A stretch of DNA of 40,201 bases from DATBGS01 sp036557885 (lineage in GTDB: Bacteria; Chloroflexota; Ktedonobacteria; Ktedonobacterales; DATBGS01). This document shows positions 8,533 to 15,568 of this stretch, one piece after another. Made by a program: the position numbers and the translations under genes. The stretch lies in contig DATBGS010000097.1 of NCBI GenBank assembly GCA_036557885.1, positions 1-40,201 on the forward strand. Reading direction: 5' to 3'. Each line of letters begins with the position of its first letter. Position 1 is the stretch's first letter. The notes below the pieces were generated by a model. That model saw only the letters and a program-made list of their open reading frames with translations. It ran no database searches and was not told where the DNA came from.

Positions 8533-9957
8533 ATGAGCACTCCTGAGCGACAGGCGCTTCTCATTGCTGATCTGGGCTACGGCGACGCGGGCAAGGGCGG
8601 CATCGTTGACTATCTGACACGCCTGCATCATGCCCACACGGTTGTGCGCTATAACGGCGGCGCGCAGGCAGCCCATAACGTCGTCGAAAGCTCCGGCAGG
8701 CACCACACCTTTGCCCAGTTTGGCAGCGGCACGTTTCACCCCGGCACACGCACGCATCTCTCGCGCTTTATGCTGGTCAACCCACTCAGCATGCTCAAAG
8801 AAGCGCAGCACCTTGAAAGCATCGGGATAGCAGATGCCTTCCAACGCACCAGCATTGATGCCGCCGCGCTCATCATCACGCCGTTTCAGCAATCCGCCAA
8901 CAGGCTACAGGAAATCGCGCGGGCCAGCGGCAGGCATGGCAGTTGTGGCATGGGCATTGGCGAAACCATGTCCGATTATTTGCGCTGGGGAGAGCAGATG
9001 CTCTTTGCCGGGGATTTGCTCACGCGGGCCACCATACGCAACAAGCTGCGCTTCATACGCCAGGCAAAACGCCCCTTGCTTGAAGAAATACACCATGCGC
9101 TGCCGCACACCGAGGAGGTTATTCGGGAACTCAGAACATTTTCTGACCTGGAGATAGTGGAAGATTGCACCGACCTTTTCCACTATTTCGCGCAGCAAGC
9201 AAAGATTGTAGATGAACGCTACCTTGGCAAGTTGTTGGAGGAACCTGGCACCGTCATCTTTGAGGGCGCGCAAGGCGTGCTGCTGGATGAATGGTACGGC
9301 TTTCATCCCTACACCACCTGGAGCACCACCACCTTTGCCAATGCCGATCAGTTGCTCAAAGAGCAGGACTATGTTGGGAACAGCACCAGAATTGGCGTGC
9401 TGCGCGCCTATGCAACACGGCATGGTGCTGGCCCGTTCGTGGCAGAAGACGCCATGCTGACCGCCGCGCTGCCCGATGCCCATAACAGCAACAACCCCTG
9501 GCAGCAGACATTTCGAGTGGGGTATTTTGATCTGGTCGCCACGCAGTACGCGCTGCAAGTTGCCGGGCACGTAGATTGCCTGGCCGTGACCAACCTGGAC
9601 CGGCTGGCGGCGCTTCCAGATTGGAAAGTCTGTGCAGCGTATCAGTATCAAGGCGATTCAGCAGACGACCTTGCGCGCTATTTCGAGGTGGAGGGAAGAA
9701 CAATCAAGCGGATCAAAATGCGCCAGCCGCCTAATTTAGCCCATCAAGAGCGGCTCACCACCCTGCTGAGTGGCTGTGCCCCCCTCTATCAGTCTTTCAT
9801 CCCGGCACACGCTGGCGTGAGCGCGCACGAGGATACTGCCAGGTATCTTGCCCTGCTGGAACAGCACCTCAAGGTTCCGGTTGCCATAGCTTCCTCTGGG
9901 CCAACAACTAGCGACAAAGCGCTACTGCAAGCCGGGGCCATCCATGCGCCGCTTTGA
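8533..9957 (+). CDS. Divergent adenylosuccinate synthetase (PurA-like) paralogue
   Basis: The ATG at 8533 is preferred over TTG 8521; neither has a strong ribosome-binding site. The 474-residue product has the PurA fold: P-loop GYGDAGKG at 15-22 with the catalytic Asp18, His48 in GGAQAAH, then GMGIGE, then EGAQGVLLDEWYGFHPY, then AYATRHGAGPF. In true PurA the C-terminal aspartate-binding loop reads about G-A-T-T-G-R-P-R-R-C-G-W-F-D. Here the equivalent reads NSNNPWQQTFRVGYFD, so the TTGRPRR loop is absent. The enzyme may therefore use another amine donor or nucleotide. It is not in a purine operon; its neighbours are the vWA terminator and an MpaB-like gene. Superfamily membership is firm, the reaction is not. 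Confidence 0.85.
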   Translation: MSTPERQALLIADLGYGDAGKGGIVDYLTRLHHAHTVVRYNGGAQAAHNVVESSGRHHTFAQFGSGTFHPGTRTHLSRFMLVNPLSMLKEAQHLESIGIADAFQRTSIDAAALIITPFQQSANRLQEIARASGRHGSCGMGIGETMSDYLRWGEQMLFAGDLLTRATIRNKLRFIRQAKRPLLEEIHHALPHTEEVIRELRTFSDLEIVEDCTDLFHYFAQQAKIVDERYLGKLLEEPGTVIFEGAQGVLLDEWYGFHPYTTWSTTTFANADQLLKEQDYVGNSTRIGVLRAYATRHGAGPFVAEDAMLTAALPDAHNSNNPWQQTFRVGYFDLVATQYALQVAGHVDCLAVTNLDRLAALPDWKVCAAYQYQGDSADDLARYFEVEGRTIKRIKMRQPPNLAHQERLTTLLSGCAPLYQSFIPAHAGVSAHEDTARYLALLEQHLKVPVAIASSGPTTSDKALLQAGAIHAPL

Positions 9958-9964
9958 TGCAACA

Positions 9965-9973
9965 TGCTATAGT
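9965..9973 (+). promoter_or_regulatory. Extended -10 promoter element before the MpaB-like gene
   Basis: TGCTATAGT matches TGn plus a TATAAT-like box, 61 nt before the start codon. No convincing -35 box is visible, as is common for extended -10 promoters. The same TGCTA-type element recurs before several other genes in the window. Confidence 0.4.
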
Positions 9974-10034
9974 TTTTATAGAGAGAAGAAGTAAGAGCAG
10001 GCAAGGAGGCAGAGGCAAAGCCAGGTGAGAGCAG

Positions 10035-10979
10035 ATGCGTATTGACCCCATCCGCTTAGTGCGTTGGGCAACCGGAGCCAAACTTCCCAATGCCATGCCC
10101 ATCAGCGATACCACCCCAGACCCCGGCATTATGGGTCCAGGCTCAGTAACGTGGCGCCTGCATCACGAGCAATGGCTGATATTTGGAGGCGCGCGCGCCT
10201 TTTTGATGCAGGCGGCCCATCCGAAAGTAGCCCAGGGAGCCATTGACCACAGCGCCTACGCCGAAGACCCGTTTGGACGTGTCTTTCGCACCGTGAACGC
10301 CATGACGGTCCTGCTTGTCGGGACAACGCACGAGGTCAATGCCACCGCCAAACACATCAATCGCCTACACGCCACTGTCCAGGGCACACTCAAGCACAAC
10401 ACCGGGCGGCATAAGATCGGGGACCATTACAGCGCGATAGAGGTCCAGCCGCTGCTCTGGGTCCACGTTGCCTTTGTAGATAGCATGCTCAGCGCCTATC
10501 GCGCCTTTGTGGGGCCGCTTTCACCAGCCGATTGCGAAGACTACTGGCAAGAGTCCTTACGCTACGCGCGCCGTCTGGGTCTGACCGACGCCGTACTCCC
10601 GCCTACTTACGCTGCGATGGAAGCGTATATCCGCGAGTCCATCGCTTCGGGCGAAGTCGCCGTTGGCGCCGAGGCCACAGAAGTAGCCAGGACGGTCCTG
10701 TTCCCGCCTCTGCCCTGGTATCGTCGCCCGCTCTGGGCGCTGGTGCGCCTGACCACCTCCGGGCAACTGCCACCAGAGATTCGTCAAGGTTATAAGCTGC
10801 CCTGGCGCTGGTATCATCGCCCTGGCTTCAAACTGATCTGCGGTCTGTTCCGCCTGCTCAGGCGTCTTTTCCCTGGCTTGGTGAGTTATTCTACTCTTGT
10901 GGCCTTTGCCGAGCAGCGAGCGCGAGGCGAACTCGCCGCGCCCGCACCTGCCAGCACTCCTGGCCCGGTTGGCGGTTGA
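10035..10979 (+). CDS. MpaB/DUF2236 family oxygenase-like protein
   Basis: A 314-residue protein matching the MpaB-type (DUF2236, latex-clearing-protein-like) family of b-type haem proteins. The features seen are: an N-terminal GPGSVTWRLHHEQWLIFGGARAFLMQ region followed by AHPKVAQG, the segment YAEDPFGRVFRT, a central WVHVAFVDSML helix with a family-typical histidine, and a C-terminal region rich in Arg and aromatic residues. No signal peptide is seen. Family members are oxidases or oxygenases of polyisoprenes or small hydrophobic substrates, or have unknown function. The substrate cannot be told here. A purine-rich AGGTGAG lies just before the ATG. It lies between the PurA-like gene (77 nt upstream) and an SRPBCC gene (85 nt downstream). 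Confidence 0.85.
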   Translation: MRIDPIRLVRWATGAKLPNAMPISDTTPDPGIMGPGSVTWRLHHEQWLIFGGARAFLMQAAHPKVAQGAIDHSAYAEDPFGRVFRTVNAMTVLLVGTTHEVNATAKHINRLHATVQGTLKHNTGRHKIGDHYSAIEVQPLLWVHVAFVDSMLSAYRAFVGPLSPADCEDYWQESLRYARRLGLTDAVLPPTYAAMEAYIRESIASGEVAVGAEATEVARTVLFPPLPWYRRPLWALVRLTTSGQLPPEIRQGYKLPWRWYHRPGFKLICGLFRLLRRLFPGLVSYSTLVAFAEQRARGELAAPAPASTPGPVGG

Positions 10980-11064
10980 TCATCTAAACCCATCTTGAAG
11001 GCATCGCTCTTGCTGCTGCTACAGGGGAAGATTTCGAAACTGTACAAAGCAGAAGGAGCAACAC

Positions 11065-11535
11065 ATGAGTACAATTACCGTAGAGGCGAGCCGAATCATT
11101 AAGGCCCCGCCAGAAACCGTCTTCAACCTCCTCGCGGACTACAACAAACGCCAACAGCTACTCACAGATAACTTCCAGGATTGTGCTGTTGAACAAGGAG
11201 GGCGGGGCGCAGGGACCATTTTCCGCTACCGCTTCCGAGCGGCGCGGCGCGAACGCGACTATCGCATGCAGGTCACGACGCCACAACCAGGCCGGGAACT
11301 GCGCGAGCAAGATACAAACTCGTCGCTGGTGACAACCTGGGCAATCCGTCCTACTGCCCAGGGCCTGGAAAGCGATGTCACCATCACGACTATCTGGGAA
11401 GGCAGCGAGGGCATTGGTGGCTTCTTCGAGCGCACCTTTGCGCCTGGCGAGCTAAAACACATCTATGAAGTGATGCTTGATCGCCTGGCGCTCCTGGCTA
11501 CCAGCGGCGCGGGGCAACCGCAGCCTGTTGGCTAA
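11065..11535 (+). CDS. SRPBCC (START/polyketide-cyclase-like) family protein
   Basis: A 156-residue protein with AAGGAG six bases before the ATG. It begins with the typical Bet v1-like pattern of a short strand, then KAPPETVFNLLADYNKRQQL (helix 1), then a run of antiparallel strands (TIFRYRFRA, YRMQVTTP, ESDVTITTIWEG) and a long C-terminal helix ending in LKHIYEVMLDRLALLA. This fold encloses a hydrophobic cavity for lipids or small ligands; the ligand cannot be predicted from the family. It may be transcribed with the MpaB-like gene 85 nt upstream, both proteins being suited to hydrophobic substrates. The gene ends in the hairpin shared with the convergent DUF4177 gene. Confidence 0.85.
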   Translation: MSTITVEASRIIKAPPETVFNLLADYNKRQQLLTDNFQDCAVEQGGRGAGTIFRYRFRAARRERDYRMQVTTPQPGRELREQDTNSSLVTTWAIRPTAQGLESDVTITTIWEGSEGIGGFFERTFAPGELKHIYEVMLDRLALLATSGAGQPQPVG

Positions 11536-11549
11536 GCAGGTTCCGTAAG

Positions 11550-11588
11550 CTGATTGGAGCGCGGGCGTGCTGTCCGTGCTCCAATCAG
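11550..11588. terminator. Probable bidirectional terminator hairpin
   Basis: A perfect 11-bp stem, CTGATTGGAGC (11550-11560) with GCTCCAATCAG (11578-11588), encloses a 17-nt loop. It lies exactly between the stop codons of two convergent genes. There is no long T-run on either side, so termination strength is uncertain. Confidence 0.6.
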
Positions 11589-11594
11589 TCTCCG

Positions 11595-11831
11595 CTAAGG
11601 ATATTGGAAGCCGTTCCTGCCTGATGTTTGCCGCTTCAACGTCCAGAACAACCAGTTGCCCGCTGCCACACACCCAACTACTTCCCAGCCCTCCCTGCCC
11701 AGACCTGTCAGGGTGCTTACCACTTCTGCATAGCTGCCAGCCAGCTTTTCTTCAGCGCCGCCCGGCAGATTCACGCGAAGATTATTGACATCCCACAGCC
11801 ACTCCATCACTGCGTATTCCCATTGCTGCAT
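11595..11831 (-). CDS. Small DUF4177-type protein
   Basis: A 78-residue protein on the - strand with an excellent GGGAGG site seven bases before its ATG (complement of 11839-11844). It opens with MQQWEYAVMEW, continues with a short spacer, and has the family core LTGLGREGWEVVGCVAAGNWLFWTLKR, matching the small DUF4177 fold (W-E-Y start, G-x-E-G-W-E-V-V centre). These proteins are cytoplasmic, of unknown biochemical role, and widespread. It is convergent with the SRPBCC gene and monocistronic. The combination of motif match, ribosome-binding site and terminator makes this a real gene despite its size. Confidence 0.85.
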   Translation of the reverse strand: MQQWEYAVMEWLWDVNNLRVNLPGGAEEKLAGSYAEVVSTLTGLGREGWEVVGCVAAGNWLFWTLKRQTSGRNGFQYP

Positions 11832-11898
11832 CGCATTACCTCCCTTGATTGCTCTGTGCTGCTCGCCACATCATAACAAAAGGCAGCAACCCGGAACA

Positions 11899-11927
11899 TT
11901 GACACATTCATTTTGAGGGGCTAGACT
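11899..11927 (+). promoter_or_regulatory. Sigma-70-type promoter of the 2-oxoacid dehydrogenase operon
   Basis: TTGACA (11899-11904), a 17-bp spacer and TAGACT (11922-11927), 78 nt before the chosen E1-alpha start. Confidence 0.68.
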
Positions 11928-12005
11928 GCATTTAGAACCAATGCCTCTTCCTCATCCCTATTGCGTCGCACTGGCGCACGCTTCTCTAACAAGGGGGTTG
12001 CTTTC

Positions 12006-13061
12006 GTGATTACTGCTACGCAAGACGCGCCCTTCCAGGTTCTGGACCCAGAAGGGCAGGTTGTTGGCCCCGTTCCCGCGCTCTCCGATGATCGCTTGCT
12101 GGCGCTGTTCCGCTGGATGTGGCAGGCGCGCACGCTCTCCAACAAGATCATCGCCCTGCAACGCCAGGGCCGCGCCACAACGTTTGGCTCGCTCGTTGGG
12201 CAGGAAGCCGCTGCTGTTGGGCTGGCCGCTCCGCTCCAGCCGCAAGACTGGCTGGCGACCTCGTATCGTGAGCTTGCCTCGCATCTGGTCAAGGGCGTGC
12301 CGCTGCCCACCATGCTCTTCTCTTTCCGGGGAAGCTCGCGCGATCATTACCCGGCAGAAACGCACTGTCTGCCCATCCAGATTGTGATTGGCACCCAGAT
12401 GCTGCATGCCGTTGGCCTGGCAATGGCCGCCAAAATTGCTGGCGATCCAGTGGTTGTTGTGGGCGCCTGCGGTGATGGCGCCACCTCAGAAGGCGACTTT
12501 AACGAGGCGCTGAACTGGGCAGGCGTCTACAAAGCCCCAGTGGTGCTGGTCGTGCAAAATAACGGCTGGGCCATCAGTGTTCCACGCCACAAGCAGAGCG
12601 CGGCGCAGACTCTTGCGGCACGTGGCGCCGGGTTTGGCGTGCCTTCGCGCCTGGTGGATGGCAACGACATTCTGGCGATGTACAGCGCCATGAGCGACGC
12701 CGTTGACCGCGCCCGCGCTGGCGAAGGGCCAACGCTTATTGAGGCGCTGACCTATCGCATTGGCGCACACACCACCGCCGACGACCCCACGCGCTATCGT
12801 GACCCCGCCGAGGTGGAAGCCTGGAAAGCCAAAGACCCCATTGCCCGCTTCAAGCATTATCTGGTGGGGCGCGGCCTGACTGATGATGCCCGCGAAAGCG
12901 CCATGATCACCCAGCTTGAAGACGAGATTAACGCCGCCGTCGAAGAGGCCGAGGCCATGCCGCTGCCCTCGCCCGAAAAAATCTTCGACTGGGCCTATGC
13001 TAATCCCTTCCCACGCATCGAAGAACAGCGCGCCACCCTGAAGCATTACTTAACAGAGTAG
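12006..13061 (+). CDS. pdhA: Pyruvate/2-oxoacid dehydrogenase E1 component, alpha subunit
   Basis: The start is set at GTG 12006, eight bases after AAGGGGG; an in-frame TTG at 11961 has no such site. The 351-residue product carries the thiamine-diphosphate motif GDGATSEGDFNEALNW through NN at about 156-186. Downstream is the phosphorylation-loop region YRIGAHTTADDPTRYRDPAEVE, typical of the pyruvate and branched-chain 2-oxoacid dehydrogenase E1-alpha family. It pairs with E1-beta to decarboxylate the 2-oxoacid and acylate the lipoyl group of E2. It is the first gene of a complete four-gene set. Pyruvate versus branched-chain specificity cannot be settled from the motifs alone; GSLVGQEAAAVG and the order E1a-E1b-E2-E3 fit both. 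Confidence 0.92.
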   Translation: MITATQDAPFQVLDPEGQVVGPVPALSDDRLLALFRWMWQARTLSNKIIALQRQGRATTFGSLVGQEAAAVGLAAPLQPQDWLATSYRELASHLVKGVPLPTMLFSFRGSSRDHYPAETHCLPIQIVIGTQMLHAVGLAMAAKIAGDPVVVVGACGDGATSEGDFNEALNWAGVYKAPVVLVVQNNGWAISVPRHKQSAAQTLAARGAGFGVPSRLVDGNDILAMYSAMSDAVDRARAGEGPTLIEALTYRIGAHTTADDPTRYRDPAEVEAWKAKDPIARFKHYLVGRGLTDDARESAMITQLEDEINAAVEEAEAMPLPSPEKIFDWAYANPFPRIEEQRATLKHYLTE

Positions 13062-13123
13062 TCATATTCCGCGTGATTTTTGAGTCTTACTTGTTGGTTG
13101 GGCAAACTTTTCGCCCGCACCCA

Positions 13124-13157
13124 CCCATCGTGCTTTGCCTACCCGCTGCACGATGGG
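13124..13157 (+). other. Hairpin in the E1-alpha/E1-beta intergenic region
   Basis: CCCATCGTGC (13124-13133) pairs perfectly with GCACGATGGG (13148-13157) around a 14-nt loop, inside the 201-nt gap between the two E1 genes. No T-run follows, so it is more likely an mRNA processing or stability element, or a small palindromic repeat, than a terminator. Confidence 0.45.
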
Positions 13158-13262
13158 CGTCTCTCGCAAGCAGCCCGATGCAAGCTGCTATCTCACGGTG
13201 ACAGGGAGACACGGGGCAGGGGGCGTGATCGCTGCCTCAACCATCTACCAGGAGAGAGCAGC

Positions 13263-14240
13263 ATGCAATCTACAATGGTTGAAGCCTTGAATCAAGCGCT
13301 GGAACTTGAGCTTCAACGGGATAAGCGCGTCGTGCTCCTGGGGCAGGATATTGGCCCCAACGGAGGCGTTTTCCGCGTCACAGAGCATCTACAAAAAAAG
13401 TTCGGTGAAAGCCGTGTCTTTGATACGCCCCTTTCCGAATCAGCCATCATCGGCAGTTCGGTAGGTATGGCCGTCTATGGCCTGCGCCCGGTTGCCGAGA
13501 TTCAGTTTGCCGGATTTCTCTTTCTCTCCATGAGCCAGCTTGTCACTCAGGCCGCGCGCATGCGCTTTCGCAGCGCGTGCGCATTTGGCTGCCCGCTGGT
13601 TATTCGCTCGCCTTTTGGCGGCGGAGTCCGCACGCCAGAACTGCACTCCGATAGCGTGGAGGGCGTCTTCTTGCAGACGCCTGGCATCAAAGTCGTGCTG
13701 CCCTCCAACCCCTACGACGCCAAGGGGCTGCTGGCTGCCGCTGTTGATGACCCCGACCCGGTGCTGTTTCTGGAGCATATCAAGCTCTATCGCTCGTTCC
13801 GCCAGGATGTGCCCGAAGAACGTTATACGATTCCCCTGGGCAAGGCCAACGTCGTGCGCGAAGGCACCGATGTCTCGCTCATCGCGTATGGCGCAATGGT
13901 CCACACCGCCCAGGAAGCCGCCAAGAAACTGCATGAGCAGCGTGGCGCCAGCGTCGAAGTGATTGACCTGCGCACCATCTGGCCGCTGGATGAGGCCGCT
14001 ATCGTCGCCTCAGTGGAAAAGACCGGGCGAGCCGTTATCGTCCACGAAGCGCCAAGGGCTGGCGGGCTGGGCGCCGAAATCACCGCCATCATCAACGAGC
14101 GCTGCCTCTATTCGCTGCTCAAGCCGGTGGAGCGCGTGACGGGCTACGATGTGCCTTTCCCGGTGCCTGGGCACGAAGATCACTACGTTCCCACTGTCCG
14201 ACGCATCAGCGACGCGCTAGAGCGCGTGCTGGCCGAATAA
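13263..14240 (+). CDS. pdhB: Pyruvate/2-oxoacid dehydrogenase E1 component, beta subunit
   Basis: The frame is open upstream, but the conserved protein begins at ATG 13263 (MQSTMVEALNQAL), eight bases after GGAG. The 325-residue product has the transketolase-like pyrimidine-binding domain (LLGQDIGPNGGVFRVTEHL, FDTPLSESAIIGSSVGMA, AEIQFAGFLF) and the C-terminal domain (DLRTIWPLDEAAI, VIVHEAPRAGGLGAEI, RVTGYDVPFP). It forms the alpha2-beta2 E1 with the upstream gene. The 201-nt gap to E1-alpha is unusually long for this operon type and contains a hairpin; E2 follows after only 23 nt. Confidence 0.93.
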   Translation: MQSTMVEALNQALELELQRDKRVVLLGQDIGPNGGVFRVTEHLQKKFGESRVFDTPLSESAIIGSSVGMAVYGLRPVAEIQFAGFLFLSMSQLVTQAARMRFRSACAFGCPLVIRSPFGGGVRTPELHSDSVEGVFLQTPGIKVVLPSNPYDAKGLLAAAVDDPDPVLFLEHIKLYRSFRQDVPEERYTIPLGKANVVREGTDVSLIAYGAMVHTAQEAAKKLHEQRGASVEVIDLRTIWPLDEAAIVASVEKTGRAVIVHEAPRAGGLGAEITAIINERCLYSLLKPVERVTGYDVPFPVPGHEDHYVPTVRRISDALERVLAE

Positions 14241-14263
14241 TTCCATTGGGGAATGAGGAAACA

Positions 14264-15553
14264 ATGTTAGAATTCAAACTCCCCGATGTGGGCGAGGGCA
14301 TACACGAAGCAGAAGTGCTGCGCTGGCTGGTCAAGCCGGGCGATCAGATCAAACTTGATCAGCCAATGGTCGAGATTCAAGCCGATAAGGGGCTGGTCGA
14401 AATCCCTTCGCCCGTTGCAGGAACCGTCAAAGAAATCCGCGTGCCGCAAAACAAGATGGCTCGCGTTGGCGATGTGCTGATCTTGCTCGACCCGCAAGGC
14501 GGCTCGCAGAAATCCTCCCAGCCTGCGAAGGCCGCCGTTGCAGCACAGCCCGCGTCCGCAGCTTCCAGCGTGCCCGCGCCCTCCACCAACGGCGCCCAGG
14601 CCACCCAGCGCCGCGCCCAGGCTGCTCCGGCAGCGCGTAAACTGGCCTTTGAGCTTGGCGTCAATATTGACCAGGTGACAGGCTCTGGCCCCGGCGGGCG
14701 CATCACAATGGAAGATGTGCGCACGTTTGTTGCTAAGCCACCTGTACAGACCACGCAAGCAGCGGGAGCAGAGTCCGCGCAGGCGGACTTATTGGCCGCC
14801 AGGCCCTTAGGCGCGACTTTAGTCGCCAGCCAGGGCGAGTCAACCACCACCGAAAGCCGCGAGCCGCTGGCGGGATTGCGGCGACGCATTGCCGAGCGCA
14901 TGGAACTGGCCTGGCGCACTATTCCTCACGCCACCGCATTTGACGAGGCCGATGGTGCCGCGTTGATGGCCCTGCGCCACGAGCTTCAGCCCAACGCGGA
15001 AAAGCAGGGCGTCCACCTGACCTATCTGCCGCTGCTCATCAAGCTGCTGGTGCGCGTGCTCAAAGAGTTTCCCATCTTTAACGCCAGTCTGGACGAAGAA
15101 CGCCGCGAGATCGTCTACAAACGCTACTATCATATCGGCCTGGCAACCAATACGCCTGACGGCTTAATTGTCTCCGTTCTGCGCGATGCCGACAAGCGCA
15201 CCTTGCTGGACCTGGCACGCGAGGCGGCGCGGCTGACCGAGGCAGGGCGCCAGCGCAGGCTCACGCTGCCAGAACTGACCGGCAGCACCTTTACGCTCAA
15301 TAACGTTGGAGCGTTTGGCGGCGGCGGGACAGGCGTGCCCATCATCAACCCGCCAGAGGTCGCAATCCTGGCCGTCGGCGCAATCAAGGAGCGGCCCGTC
15401 GCGCGGCAGGGCACCATCATTGCGCGGCCCACGCTGCCCCTGTCGCTCTCGTTTGATCACCGGCTGATAGATGGCAGCGGCTCCAGCGCGTTCATGCGCC
15501 GGTTCAAAGAATTGGTAGAGCAGCCCTCGCTGCTGCTACTAGATAGTTTATAA
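14264..15553 (+). CDS. pdhC: Dihydrolipoyl acyltransferase (E2) of the 2-oxoacid dehydrogenase complex
   Basis: A 429-residue protein whose ATG at 14264 follows GAGG by five bases. Domains in order are: a single lipoyl domain at 1-77 with the lipoylated Lys42 (EIQADKGLVEI); an Ala/Pro/Gln-rich linker at about 80-125; a peripheral-subunit-binding domain at about 125-165 (ARKLAFELGVNIDQV, SGPGGRITMEDV); a second linker; and the catalytic acyltransferase core from about 200, ending with His399 in FDHRLIDG (general base, with Asp403). It transfers the acyl group to CoA and forms the core of the complex. The single lipoyl domain is usual for Gram-positive-like and Chloroflexota enzymes. It is co-transcribed with the E1 genes and E3. 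Confidence 0.94.
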   Translation: MLEFKLPDVGEGIHEAEVLRWLVKPGDQIKLDQPMVEIQADKGLVEIPSPVAGTVKEIRVPQNKMARVGDVLILLDPQGGSQKSSQPAKAAVAAQPASAASSVPAPSTNGAQATQRRAQAAPAARKLAFELGVNIDQVTGSGPGGRITMEDVRTFVAKPPVQTTQAAGAESAQADLLAARPLGATLVASQGESTTTESREPLAGLRRRIAERMELAWRTIPHATAFDEADGAALMALRHELQPNAEKQGVHLTYLPLLIKLLVRVLKEFPIFNASLDEERREIVYKRYYHIGLATNTPDGLIVSVLRDADKRTLLDLAREAARLTEAGRQRRLTLPELTGSTFTLNNVGAFGGGGTGVPIINPPEVAILAVGAIKERPVARQGTIIARPTLPLSLSFDHRLIDGSGSSAFMRRFKELVEQPSLLLLDSL

Positions 15554-15568
15554 GAGAGGCATATCAGC

